Source: Atopsyche davidsoni
Lineage: Eukaryota > Arthropoda > Insecta > Trichoptera > Hydrobiosidae
Assembly (NCBI GenBank): GCA_022113835.1
Contig: JAILWY010000008.1
Location: 2,782,001 to 2,846,000, forward strand
Length of the DNA: 64,000 bases
Reading direction: 5' to 3'
Shown here: piece after piece, positions 10,385 to 20,504 of the stretch
How positions within the stretch are numbered: the first letter of the stretch is position 1
Layout: every line of letters begins with the position of its first letter
The notes under the pieces: model-generated
Told to the model about the DNA's origin: nothing
The model's input: only the letters and a program-made list of their open reading frames with translations
The model's database searches: none
Program-made: the position numbers and the translations under genes

Positions 10385-11675
10385 CGAGGGAGGTCCGATA
10401 AGTACTTAGCCTACAAAAGAGAAACGAAAATTTTGGAAAAGAGGCGATTTATTTCTCAAAATAGTTTCCTTTTAGCTCGATACACTTGACCCGGCGATGC
10501 TCCAACTTCTTTAGACCATCTGAAAAATACGTTATCTCAAAGTCTGCAAAGTAGGCCTCCGTGACGGCGATGACCTCCTCATTCGACTTAAATTTCTGCC
10601 CGGCGAGTGACTTTTTCAAGTTTGGAAACAAAAAAAATCGCAAGGGGCAAATCTGGAGAATACGGTGGATGGGGAGCAGTTCGTATTGCAATTCGACCTA
10701 TTTGGCCGTAGCGACAGCGGAGGTGTGAGCCGGTGCGTTGTCATGGTGGAAGAGCACTTTTTTCTTCGCCAAATGGGGCCGTTTGTTCTGCAATTCGGCG
10801 TCGAATCAGCCCAATAATTCGGCATAGTAGAGCCCTGTGACCGTTTTGCCCTTCTCCAGGTAGTCAATGTAGATCACACCTTGTGAATCCCAGAAAACGG
10901 TGGCCATCACCTTACCGGCCGATAGGACAGTCTACGCCTTCTTCGGCACGTAGCACGTTCACCGGGTGAAGTCCACTGTTTCGACTGTTCCTTGGTCTCT
11001 GGTGTGTACCAGTGGATCCATGTTTTGTTGGCGGTCACGAAACGACGTAGAAATTTCTTCGGATTGCACTTAAATAGCGTCAAACACTGCTCTGAAGTGG
11101 TATTACTGTTGCGCTTGTTGTTCGGAGTGAGCAAACGTGGCACCCATCGCGCCGACAGCTTTCTCATGCCCAAAATTTCATGCAGGATATGACTCACGCA
11201 GTTTTTTGAGATGCCTACTGTTTCAGCTATCTTGCGCATCTTCAATCGGCGGTCTGCCGGTACGAAATCGGGGATTTTTGTCACGTTATCCTCCGTGGTA
11301 GCCATTTTCGGAGCACCTGGGCGTGGCTCATCAAAAACCGACGTGCGATCACGTTGAATGTCGTTAAACCAATTTTTGATGGTCGCAATCAAAGGAGAAG
11401 AATCACTGTGACAGCATCCAAGCGCTCTTTGATTTCGCTGCTCGATTTCCCTTCCAAAAACAAGAATCGAAACACTGACCGATATTGCTATTTTTCCATT
11501 TTTCTAAAATACGCGTACACGTCCGCTTCCACACGAGGTCAAAACAAAACTACGAATCCGATTCGGCTGAAATTTTGAAAGTAGCCGGCTACGATAATTT
11601 ACTACACGATAGCAAGACTCTTGCGATACTAGCACCATCGGGCGGTGAGGCTAAGTACTTATCGGACCGCCCTCG
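10385..11675 (-). mobile_element. mariner transposon, full length, defective (1291 bp)
   Basis: Inverted ends CGAGGGAGGTCCGATAAGTA (from 10385) and its near-complement TACTTATCGGACCGCCCTCG (ending 11675) are each flanked by TA (10383-10384 and 11676-11677), the mariner target site. The length is right for a complete mariner. The transposase runs on the minus strand and is broken (see next entry). Two shorter relatives with the same ends are at 37786-37900 and 38241-38431. Confidence 0.93.
10449..11499 (-). pseudogene. mariner transposase, inactivated
   Basis: The presumed start is ATG at 11499, followed within three codons by a stop. FLEGKSSSEIKERLDAVTV (paired helix-turn-helix region) follows, then a frame change into WFNDIQRDRTSVFDEPRPGA and DRRLKMRKIAETVGISKNCV. 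The catalytic core is broken up by further frame changes. The place of the first catalytic Asp reads TANKTWIHWYTPE, where mariners normally have an Asp-Glu pair; codons AAC and AAA at 11024-11029 would fit two G-to-A changes. The second Asp is kept in FHHDNAPAHT (about 10735-10765). The third motif near 10640-10670 is split between two frames. The last frame ends KLEHRRVKCIELKGNYFEK, a typical mariner C-terminus. It cannot encode active transposase. Confidence 0.9.
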
Positions 11676-11684
11676 TATTTCATA

Positions 11685-13800
11685 AGAGACACCGTCCTGG
11701 TATATTCAAGCGTACGAAGATTTGACATCCTGAAGAATTCCTGTCGTTGCTGAAAGAGTACGCAGGGAAATCTATTTCGGTTCTATTAGACGCTGAGTGT
11801 TTGCACACAGAAACGGTTTACTTAAAATCTACATTCAAGGAGCAAAACGATTTTTGCATTTTCTTATACGACACTGAAGAAAAAACGAACATTTTTAGTA
11901 TATTTTTTTATAAAATAATGACTATGATCATCTTTTAACAAAAATTATTTTTAAAAATATCTTCATGTGTCACAAGCAATTGCAGGTCGATGACCATCCC
12001 TTTTAAAAAGCATTTTTATATGTATACTATATACCAGGTGTAATTGTTTGGCAGACAACTCGAGTTGTTCGCGTGCACGTAAAGTTGCATGCTGCAAAGT
12101 GGATGACACGCTTTATTTGTTTTAATTTTTTATTGCTTTGAAACAAAAAATATACATCTCGTGTTAGTGCCAGAGTTACAATTTAAAAGGTACCCACGAT
12201 AAAGAGATGTCAGTGGAAATTCTAGTGATAAAAAATTTATGTTACTGACACATTTAAATTAAAGACATATAATTTTTATTATATAACAAAGCATATCTAT
12301 GAATCAAATACCTCTAAGTTAAACAACAAGTGATCTGAATAAAAAAATGACTACAATATCAATCAACGGTTATTGCATTTCACGTCTACCTATAAACAAA
12401 ATAAAACCTAGAAAAATAAAATTTGTATATAAAAACCGAATAAAACTATTATGTAATCAAAGCATAAGGAGTATTTAAATTTTAAAATAATAAAAATTAT
12501 ATGCAGGTGATAAATTAAATTGAGACAATTAATGGTTAAAAAAATCAATTGAGTGGAAAAAAGGTGTTAAAGACTCACATATTTTTTTCGTTTCGTTGAT
12601 ACTATAAGTTTTCAACGTAAATATTTATTTTCATTTGTTCAATTTAAAACGAATTCAATAATTCTCTTTTCACGATAACTTTTTGATCGACATGGAACTT
12701 TAGCTATACTTTTTACTTAAAATCAAATCAGCTGTGATTTTGGATAAAAAACGAATTTTTATTTATCAAACGGGGATCTAAATTTCAACAACCTTCCGAG
12801 AATTCTTCGGTCACTTAAGCCCTACTTTCGGAATGATTCGATCAATAAAAAGAAGACATTGTGGACATGAAGAAGCTGGGCGCTACAAATGCAAAACAAA
12901 ATTGTAAATAAATAACAAGCCATCAACAAATATATTTTATATAAGTGGAAAATGCGGATTCATATAAATTCACATATCCGGTTAAATTATTTTTGAATGC
13001 GTACAATTTCTTATGCTGGGTGACGGAAAATCATTTTAAAATCCAAATTCGGCAGATTAGGATACTAAACTAAAAACAATCATAATTTATTTCAGTTTCA
13101 ATATTTCCTCCCTCGTCAGGGGGGGTGGGAGAAAACTTTGTTTTAAAATTCACATTTGCGCAATTATTTATCGGTGCTCACTGCAGTCGTTCGTACTTTA
13201 TACAAGGAGTGTGTATGGAAGCCTGATTTTATGTACGAGGGTTGTGTGATTTACATTTTGTATTTTGCGACCCCTTTCAACCCCGACACAGAGGTGACGC
13301 TACAGTAATTTCACTTTAATTACATTATTTTTTTTATTGAATACGCTATCACATTTAAAATATGAAATTAAAAAAATGATAACTACTGTAATAACTGAAA
13401 GGCAAAGCCAGTCTCTTTTATTCGATTTTAAATGTTATTTCACTTGAATTATATTACACGTGCTTTTTTATATTAAGAAAAGGCATAGTATGTTGTTTTT
13501 TTGTTAAAATCTTTATACAAAAATAATTTGTTGATTTTTTTTATTGTTTTTGTTAAATTTTTATTCATCCTTTTTTTACATATTTAAATTTATAGTATTT
13601 AAACAACTTTTTGAAAAATATTAAAAGTCATAGTCATGAAAATTGTATAACGTTAAAAAATAATATATTTGTCTAAATAAACAGGTTTTTATTCAACCTT
13701 ATTAAACCTAGCAGAATTAATTTATTACGTTTTAATAACTAAAGCATACTTGGTAACACTGGGTATATCAAAGCGGTTGTAATAAATTCCAGGAAATAAA
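11685..13800. other. Intergenic, no recognised gene
   Basis: Begins beside the mariner. A 63-codon plus-strand frame at 11747-11938 starts MLKEYAGKSISVLLDAECLH, which has coding character in its first third and then becomes AT-driven. No splice site or partner supports it. Beyond 11940 the DNA is AT-rich without known repeats. Confidence 0.35.
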
Positions 13801-13821
13801 ATATTTGAAGACTTTCTTCAG

Positions 13822-13915
13822 GTTTTTGCAGCTCCTGTCCGAATATTTTCAGCATCCATTTCAGGAATACACGGAGGCTTCGCCGCTCTGATTTACTGGA
13901 ATCGGATGAATGATT
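13822..13915 (+). CDS. Candidate internal exon, family unknown
   Basis: Acceptor GACTTTCTTCAG ends at 13821 and donor GTATGT starts at 13916. The 94 bases between are open, reading VFAAPVRIFSASISGIHGGF then AALIYWNRMND. Its GC content and codon choice stand out from the flanks. It could be part of a membrane protein. The minus strand is also open here (13745-13920), so the strand is uncertain. No partner exon was found on either strand. Confidence 0.2.
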
Positions 13916-13919
13916 GTAT

Positions 13920-15270
13920 GTTTAATATTCGAATTATGTCACAAAAGTTACAAGCTCCAACAATTTATACAACTTTTATATTTTCTGTGTCGAGAACTAA
14001 AGTTTGCGCATGGATTTCTCATCATTTGTTTACAGGAATTTTCAACATTTACTGATAAAATATGTAAGCATACTCTTTGTTTAATTATGCAGCGTAAATA
14101 TGAAAATTACTACAAGAAAAAAAAAACAACAAGTAATACTCAATTTCTAATCTTGACGTCTTTGTCACCGTTATTTATAAAAACTGGTATTCACAGATAC
14201 TAATAAAAATATATTAATGTAGCTCAGAATATTTCTTTTGTGGTGGACTTATAAAAAATATCGTTTTTGAGATGTTTTTATATTGCATAAAAATATTCAA
14301 AAAAATTATTAATAAAACAATTAAATTAAATATATATAAAAATGAGCTACATAAATAGTTCAAAACGCTTCTAAAAAATCTTCGTTTTAATTACGTCTCA
14401 TTAGAAAGTTTTCGTTGTTATAAAAAATGTTTTGTCTTTCTACAAAGAAAACAGATAAATATTTTCTAAATATAAACCTCCTTTAACGTAATTATTTACT
14501 TCAATAATCTTAGTCTTTTTGTATAAAACTTTTCTAAAGTTTAATTTCGCAAATAATAACCGAAAATCTTACTGAGTTACATGAAAAAATAAACCAAATA
14601 TAATGAAAGCTTTTTCAATATAATAGATCAACAATTCAGGTGTATAGTAACTTTCATAATTTTCACTGTCACTTTTAGATGTAACAAAATTATTTTTTTA
14701 CTCACTATTTTTATGAGACCCGTAATTAAAAAAACCTTTCGTTGTATTTAATTTTCTGTAAAAGTAAATACCACTTTTAATTATTATAATAGAAAAAATG
14801 TATCCAATAACACAGCTTTGTAATGAATTTAATAGGTGAATAAAATTAACGATTCATTAAACTCTAAGGTTTTACTACCAACATTAAATAATGAAGTCAG
14901 CCTAAATGACGTCACGGGGTGTACCACTTTCAATTAATTTACTCACTCACACTGTATTTTTTTTTTTAAAACAAGTTTAAATAATTCTAATATCATAAAA
15001 AATGTGTGTAGACTACTCAGTGAAATTTTATAGTAATTTGATATGTTTTTGACAGTATAAAAAACAATAAATAGTTTTGGTATCCAATAATTCTGATTTT
15101 ATCAATCAAATGAGAATGAATATCTTATGTTGGATTTTTAATAAATATTGTAAAAAAAGAGTTTTGTAATGTATCGTTTATTGACAAAATAGAATCGAAT
15201 GTCACTGATTTAGACTACCATATAACTTTATTGGCAGAAATGACTTGATGAAATTCCATTTTTGATGAAA
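13920..15270. other. Intergenic, nothing recognised
   Basis: Very AT-rich. A CRE octamer TGACGTCA is at 14907-14914. A possible, strongly diverged family B trace (ATGACTTGATGAAATTCCAT) is near 15240. Nothing else supported. Confidence 0.35.
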
Positions 15271-15277
15271 TTAATTT

Positions 15278-15503
15278 ATTACTTATATAATTAGGCACAT
15301 TAGTTCACACATAGAAGATGATTAAAGAAATACTTAGAAAAATATCTTCATGTTTTGTGTGGAATTTGAGCCCACACCCGCAGGCTTACATGGCCGGTGT
15401 ACTGACCCTTGTACTAACGAATCTAATGTGCCTAATCATATAAGTAATAATATAGTAAACCCGTAATGGCTAATAAATACGCATCTGACGTTCAATCCAA
15501 AAA
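15278..15503 (-). repeat. Family A repeat, copy 2 (tRNA-like core)
   Basis: Minus-strand core with an intact A box (TAGTACAAGGG, reverse of 15408-15418), the marker CACCGGCCATGTAAGCC and a damaged B box (the plus strand reads GGAATTTGAGCCC where GGATTTGAACC is expected). The left arm is long; the right arm is reduced to TCTAATGTGCCTAATCATAT plus the tail AATAAATACGCATCTGACG. Confidence 0.8.
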
Positions 15504-15629
15504 AATTAAAATTAATTTAAGTAAAAGATATTTTTGTGTTTTTCTTTATATTAATGACTTGTGTCTTTATAATAAATAACTTATTTTTGCTGTTGAATTT
15601 TTCAAATAGACTTCGGTGAGTATAAAAAA

Positions 15630-15851
15630 ATGAATATTTACAGAGGGAATTTTAGTTTGGCAGCATTTGGTAGAGGCGCCTTTCGTCGCAGCTGCGCCAC
15701 TGGCGGCCCAGGCCCACTCCGCCCCTGGCTTTTGACAGTCCCCTACCCCCACCCCTGCTCCCACCCTTACCCCCTCCCCCACTCCTACCCCCACCCCGTC
15801 ATCTGCACCCTTCCCGTCGCCTCTTTCGCTGCAGGGGCGGTGCGGAGTTAA
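15630..15851. other. C-rich tract with G-quadruplex potential on the minus strand
   Basis: From 15738 to about 15800 the plus strand is almost pure pyrimidine with more than eight runs of three to five C, separated by one to six bases (for example CCCCTACCCCCACCCCTGC). The complement therefore fits the G3+ N1-7 quadruplex rule many times over. Open frames across it on both strands are low-complexity by-products of the tract. Flanking 15650-15730 is GC-rich with several CG dinucleotides. Confidence 0.7.
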
Positions 15852-15854
15852 ATA

Positions 15855-16760
15855 TTTTGTAACGTGTCACTTGTGCGTTTTAAAGGCGGCAAGTTACACG
15901 CGCGATGAACTCCCTTCCTAACGATAGAGGCATTAACAAATCAACAAGACGCAATAAACAACCTAGAAATTTTTAATTTTATACTGTCAAAATTCAAATC
16001 TCACAGTGATACAACAGTGATTAGTTTATCAAAATATAAATAAATGTATCGCAGGGGTTTCGTAGTATATTTGAGTAATCGATTCAAGGTGGAATCAACT
16101 TCACATCTCAGTGAAAATTGCGGATAGTTGATATTGCATACAAAATAAACATGCATGCTGGTGTATTTAAACAATTCATCAAAAAAAAATTTGAGTATTT
16201 CCTGAAAAATTTCCTATAACGTGACCCCAGCAGCTGCAATATTAATTAGATGAATTCGGTCTAATTCCCAGGCGCCCTATCTGGACATTCTCTGGGGCCG
16301 TTACTTTAAAAATCATCCCTCCACGTGTGAATGGCGAAGCCTCATTCCACATCCACGTGTTCTGGCGTGTATATTATTTAAACAAGATACGCCCAAACGG
16401 GGTGACCGAAAAGTGGGAGAGGCTGCAGATTGTATGATTGTGTTGCATGTCAGATACCATTATTTAAATAGTTTTAATATTTTAATCATCTATTATATTT
16501 CTACGAACATAATCTATAGTTAAGAAAAAAAATTATTTAAAAGAAGTAACACTTTTATTCCTGCACCTAAATGTTACTGAATGTGACAAATCTGCCTTTA
16601 CTTCACACCGAAGCAATTATTTCATATTTCACCAGTTACAGATCTGTAAAATTTAAAATGTATTTAAAATAAAGCCTATTGTTTTTTGTATCGACTTAAA
16701 AATGGTTAAACAGTCACTTTATTTTTTAATACCATTTTTAAGAATTTATCTATTGAAAAT
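15855..16760. other. Intergenic, nothing recognised
   Basis: Moderately AT-rich. No repeat, RNA gene or coding signal stood out. Confidence 0.35.
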
Positions 16761-16763
16761 ATT

Positions 16764-16970
16764 TATGTCTATTTTTTGGATTCAACGTCAATCAAGTGCG
16801 TATCAATTACCTATTACGGGTTTTTTTATATTATTACTAATATGATTTGGCACATTAGTTCACACATAGAAAATGATTAAAGAAATTCTCAGAAAAATAT
16901 CATCGTGATTTGTGTAGGATTAGAAACCACATCCCACACAAATCATGATGATATTTTTCTAAAAATATTT
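16764..16970 (-). repeat. Family A repeat, copy 3 (core lost)
   Basis: Has the tail (TTTTTTGGATTCAACGTCAA on the plus strand), the arm GGCACATTAGTTCACACATA and CTCAGAAAAATATCATCGTG. The tRNA-like core is reduced to a damaged B-box remnant (GGATTAGAAACC). A short inverted arm follows (CAAATCATGATGATATTTTT). Confidence 0.75.
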
Positions 16971-17124
16971 CTTAAAACACCTTTTAATCTGTATTTGACT
17001 ACACAAATATATTTATTGACAAGATATCAGTGGATATGACTTCTTATAACAACACTACTCTTAAGGGTCTTGCTACCTAACCTTGCTTGGTGTCCATCAC
17101 CCGTCTGCCACAAAAAAGGACCGA

Positions 17125-17659
17125 TTTACCTGGCGAAATCGTGTCATTTAATTAATTTAATTCTCACTTTATGTTTCTATGTCGAAAGTTTATTTTTTTA
17201 TAAAGTACTGAAAAAACTATAAATTATATTTATCTATTTTTTAATATTTAATTAACGTCCATTTTCCGGGTAAAATTAAATCTTGAAGATGTTAAAAAAT
17301 TTGATAAAATGACGACTTTTCAAAACCAAAGTTTGTTAAAGATTTTTTTTTTTTAATTTTTAAAATAATAATTCTCACATAGTTTATATTTAATCTTTTA
17401 ATTCCAATTGAAAAAAAGACTTTTCAATGTTTAGGTCTCTTAGAACAGGGACACGACGAATCTCCAAATTCTTACACTTCAATCGGAAAAACACATATTT
17501 ATCCTATTAAAAGTCAATTTACAAGAAATAAAAAATATTTTGTTAAGAAAAAGGGATGTATCTAACTTTAAGCATTTAAATTTATTTGATTGGTGCAGTC
17601 GATTTTTCGCAAAACGGACCAGAAAATGATCAAAAAAGCTCGAGTATGGGACCCTTAAC
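17125..17659 (+). repeat. Family E repeat, copy 2
   Basis: Parallels 7307-7833 nearly base for base with scattered substitutions and small indels. It lacks the first ~15 bases (CCAGAGGCAGTCC) but keeps TTACCTGGCGAAATCGTGTC through GCAAAACGGACCAGAAAATG and ATGGGACCCTTAAC. Confidence 0.8.
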
Positions 17660-17740
17660 ATAGCAGGATATCGCAAGAAAAAAAACAGGAAGACAAGCAA
17701 AAGGAAGCATTCACAACATCAGAGTAATATAATACGTTTG

Positions 17741-17865
17741 TTGGCCATGTAAGCCAGGAGATGTGGGTTTAAATCCCACACAAATCACGATGATATTTTT
17801 CTGAGACTTTTTTTAAATCATCTTCTATATGTAAACTAATGTGCCTAATCATATTAGTAATAATC
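17741..17865 (+). repeat. Family A repeat, copy 4, 5'-truncated
   Basis: Starts inside the tRNA-like core (GGCCATGTAAGCCAGGAGA), then a B box with one change (GGGTTTAAATCCC), then the body CACGATGATATTTTTCTGAG through CTAATGTGCCTAATCATATT. The A box is missing, as in 5'-truncated SINE-like copies. Confidence 0.75.
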
Positions 17866-17999
17866 AAATATATCTCGCATTTTTAATTTGCGTAATTTGC
17901 TTTATACTATACAAATCCATTCTCATAAAATATATTTAAAGTTTTAAATATACTGCCCTTTGAAATTGCGTTCTTTGAATCTCCATATATAAATAGCAG

Positions 18000-18270
18000 T
18001 CAGCAAGGCTGGGGACGGCTGAGTCTTAATTTCCCCTAATTTGTAATTTCTTAGTGCTTAGCGCTGGGCTGGGGGAGGCACAGTACCTGCCCCCAGAAGC
18101 CTCCACCCGCCGGGGGTGCAGAACCTGCCCGGGAAGAATTAGGCAAGGAGTCGGTCCTCACTTAGTGACTTCAACAGTTAGTGACTTTGTGGAAATTATG
18201 TCTGTTTTCGGAGGTGGTTTTCAGAGTCAAAGGGATGAAATTGCAAGGGTTGGCTGTACATATACGCATT
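18000..18270. other. GC-rich island, no gene recognised
   Basis: About 18055-18165 is very GC-rich for this window (GGGCTGGGGGAGGCAC, CACCCGCCGGGGGTGC, CCTGCCCGGGAAG) and holds one AAGCCTCC octamer (18097-18104). A 73-codon frame crosses it but shows no motif or splice context. It could be a CpG-type regulatory island or an old insertion. Confidence 0.3.
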
Positions 18271-18795
18271 CTTAACTCGGATGTTTTAAGCTAACACGTT
18301 AATGAGTTAATTTAAAAGAAAAGTTTTATAAAAGCTCGTTTCTTCCACAGCTGTTATGTGTACGTAAGTTTATGCGAAGAAATATTTTTAATTAAAAAAT
18401 ATAATTCGACGTTGCACGAAGGTTGCTCGTAAAAATCGGCAGCTATTTTCAGATCAAACACATGTCAGACATAATCTGATCTAAAGTCCATCTGCAGCAT
18501 GGCAGGTCGTAAAGATTGACAAGCTTTTTTATGAGTAAAATGCTCGTGTTTTCAGAGAGCGTTTTCTTCAGTCTGTCTCGCGTTCATTATCCAGGGTATT
18601 TATTTGGACAAAATACTTTGACTTAAAACTTCTCTTTGCGCTGAATGTTCATCACATGAGGGCAGAGGTTCTTCAATGCAGTTTCAGGGGTCACGATGTT
18701 AAACAATATAAAAAAATATATTAGATCCACATTTTTTTTATTAAAACAGATTGAACGTATTGCTATTTATTAAATTCGTTGTTTTGAAATAATAT

Positions 18796-19150
18796 TCGAT
18801 GCTCAAGAGATCTCGTTGGAGATCCACCAAATGTTATATCATCTCAGTTCTTCTTTATGGGGTCAAAACTTGGACACTTTATGGACTCTGCGAAGAATTG
18901 ACGCGTTTAAAATGTGGTTGTATAAGAGAATCCTTAAGACACCATGGGTTGATCGCGTCACAAATAAATAAGTCTTGCACAGAATGCGCAAAGAAAGGGA
19001 ACTCATAGAAGCGAAAAGTCCCCTATTTTGGCCACATTTTTTGTAACAATAAGTGTGGCATCCTTCAGTTGATTGTCCAAGGGAAAATCAAAGTAAAAAG
19101 GGGCATTGGAAGAAGGAAGTTCACGTGGATACAGAATACAGAGTTTGCGC
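18796..19150 (+). pseudogene. Non-LTR retrotransposon reverse transcriptase tail, dead
   Basis: This is the C-terminal, post-catalytic part of a LINE reverse transcriptase. Pieces seen in order, across at least one frame change and stops: SVLLYGVKTWTLYGL, RRIDAFKMWLYKRIL with PWVDRVTNK, RMRKERELIEA, an FGHI-type segment, and LQLIVQGKIKVKRGIGRRKF. These are typical of arthropod LINEs with the motif order SVLLYG..TWT, R.LEAFEMW.YRR.L, RM.KERELL, GHI, IQGKIEGKRG.GRR. The catalytic YXDD part is absent, and no 3' tail repeat could be defined. It is a 5'-truncated, inactive insertion. Confidence 0.82.
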
Positions 19151-19228
19151 CAGTAGCTGGAGATTTTAATCTAATAGTGGCACTGTTACTCGTCTCCATT
19201 CATGCAATATATGTTTTAAGAGAATGGT

Positions 19229-19487
19229 TTTATTACTAATATGATAAGGCACATTAGTTCATACATAGATGATTTAAAGAAACTCTCAGAAAAATATCAT
19301 CGTGACCCGTGAATACGGGTTTATTATATTCAAATCCCACACAAATCACGATTATATTTTTCTGAGAGTTTCTTTAAATCATCTTCTATGTATGAACTAA
19401 TGTGCCTAATCACATAAGTAATAATATAATAAACCCGTAATGGGTTATAAATACGCATCTGATTGACGTTAATCAAAAAATAGACAG
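19229..19487. repeat. Family A fold-back, copy 5 (core deleted)
   Basis: Two arms (about 19236-19306 and 19327-19411) carry GGCACATTAGTTCATACATA and its inverse TATGTATGAACTAATGTGCC, with CTCAGAAAAATATCATCGTG in between and inverted again. The tRNA-like core is replaced by about 30 bases that include a stray tail fragment (ATACGGGTTTATTATATTC). The normal tail follows (AAACCCGTAATGGGTTATAA, then ATCTGATTGACGTT). Confidence 0.8.
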
Positions 19488-19629
19488 AATGGCTTTAATG
19501 ATACACAAGAGAGAATGAAAATAATTTTAATGAACAAGACAGAAAAAAAATATATATATTGTATTATTCTTATTATTAATAGACTACTTCTAATAAATCA
19601 TACTAGAAAATAGAAAACTCGGCCTAAGA

Positions 19630-19695
19630 CCTAGGATAAGGATATGTTCAAGGAAATTGTCATCAATGAGGAGAGACAACAGAAGAATAAGAACA
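19630..19695 (+). repeat. Possible diverged family C fragment
   Basis: AAATTGTCATCAATGAGGA, then GAGACAACAGAAGAATAAG loosely follow the family C order (GTCACCAACC, GAGA, GAAGAAGAATA). Too diverged to be sure. Confidence 0.25.
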
Positions 19696-20235
19696 TACAT
19701 TTTTGCTAATGAAAATTATTATGACGTGAAAATTTCATCTTTTTCAGCAGTCTTAGATCGGTCGCGGTGTTTTGAGGGTAAATTTGGGGCAAACGAGGAG
19801 TCCAAACTTTGGCCTCGAGTACTTTTTTTCAGTCCTGAAAGTTTTCATAAGTAAATTTATTTGAAAAGCTCTGGACTCCGCGCATTCTGTCTAGCCATCG
19901 GTCATTCAGTCAACAAGGGAGTCCGCCGAACTTTGTCTATTAGGGGTTGACTCGCCCTCCCCAGATCGACTCTCTCGTATGTCTTGTGTGTTTTTCTTGC
20001 TTTACTGTACTTTGAGATAATTGATTGCCAGCTTCATGACGATGTACTCTGTTTGTGTAAGTTGATTAACATTCTTGTTTGTTGTGACACCTAATTGGAT
20101 ACGGCAAGACGTGAAATAATGATGGGTTGACGATATGGTTTATTTTGCAAAAGAACTTGTGAAAAAATAAATATTTTTTAACACTTTTATTTTATATGAA
20201 AAATAACTCTAATGTTCACTTTTTTTTTTTTTTTT

Positions 20236-20502
20236 TTAATATTTTTGAGTAAAATACTTGAGTGATTTTCCACATGATCGTTTTTATTTGTGACCGGTTT
20301 CGCCAACCTATCACGTTAGCATTATCAAACAGAGTTTCAAACCTCTCAATAAAACCTCTGTTTGATAATGCCAACGTGAAAGATTGGCGAAACCGGTCAC
20401 AAATAAAAACGAACATGTGGAAAATCACTCAAGTATTTTACTCAAAAATATTAAAATGGAATTCCACCAAGTACTCTTTGTCAAAAATATTGAATTCCTT
20501 CT
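20236..20502. repeat. Family B fold-back, near-perfect copy
   Basis: Left arm about 20236-20333, loop about 25 bases, right arm about 20359-20454. The arms hold ACTTGAGTGATTTTCCACAT, GACCGGTTTCGCCAACC and CATTATCAAACAGAG with their inverses. Beyond the right arm is the family end GGAATTCCACCAAGTACTCT and GTCAAAAATATTGAATTCC. High arm identity suggests a young or gene-converted copy. Reading frames through it (starting MIFHM) recur in several copies as an effect of the repeat. Confidence 0.85.
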
Positions 20503-20504
20503 AA

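Noticed and set aside
15567..15851. Gly/Val-rich and Pro/Tyr/His-rich frames
   Set aside because: Low-complexity translations of the C-rich tract.
20216..20504. Two overlapping frames on opposite strands starting MIFHM
   Set aside because: They are the two arms of one palindrome read in either direction.
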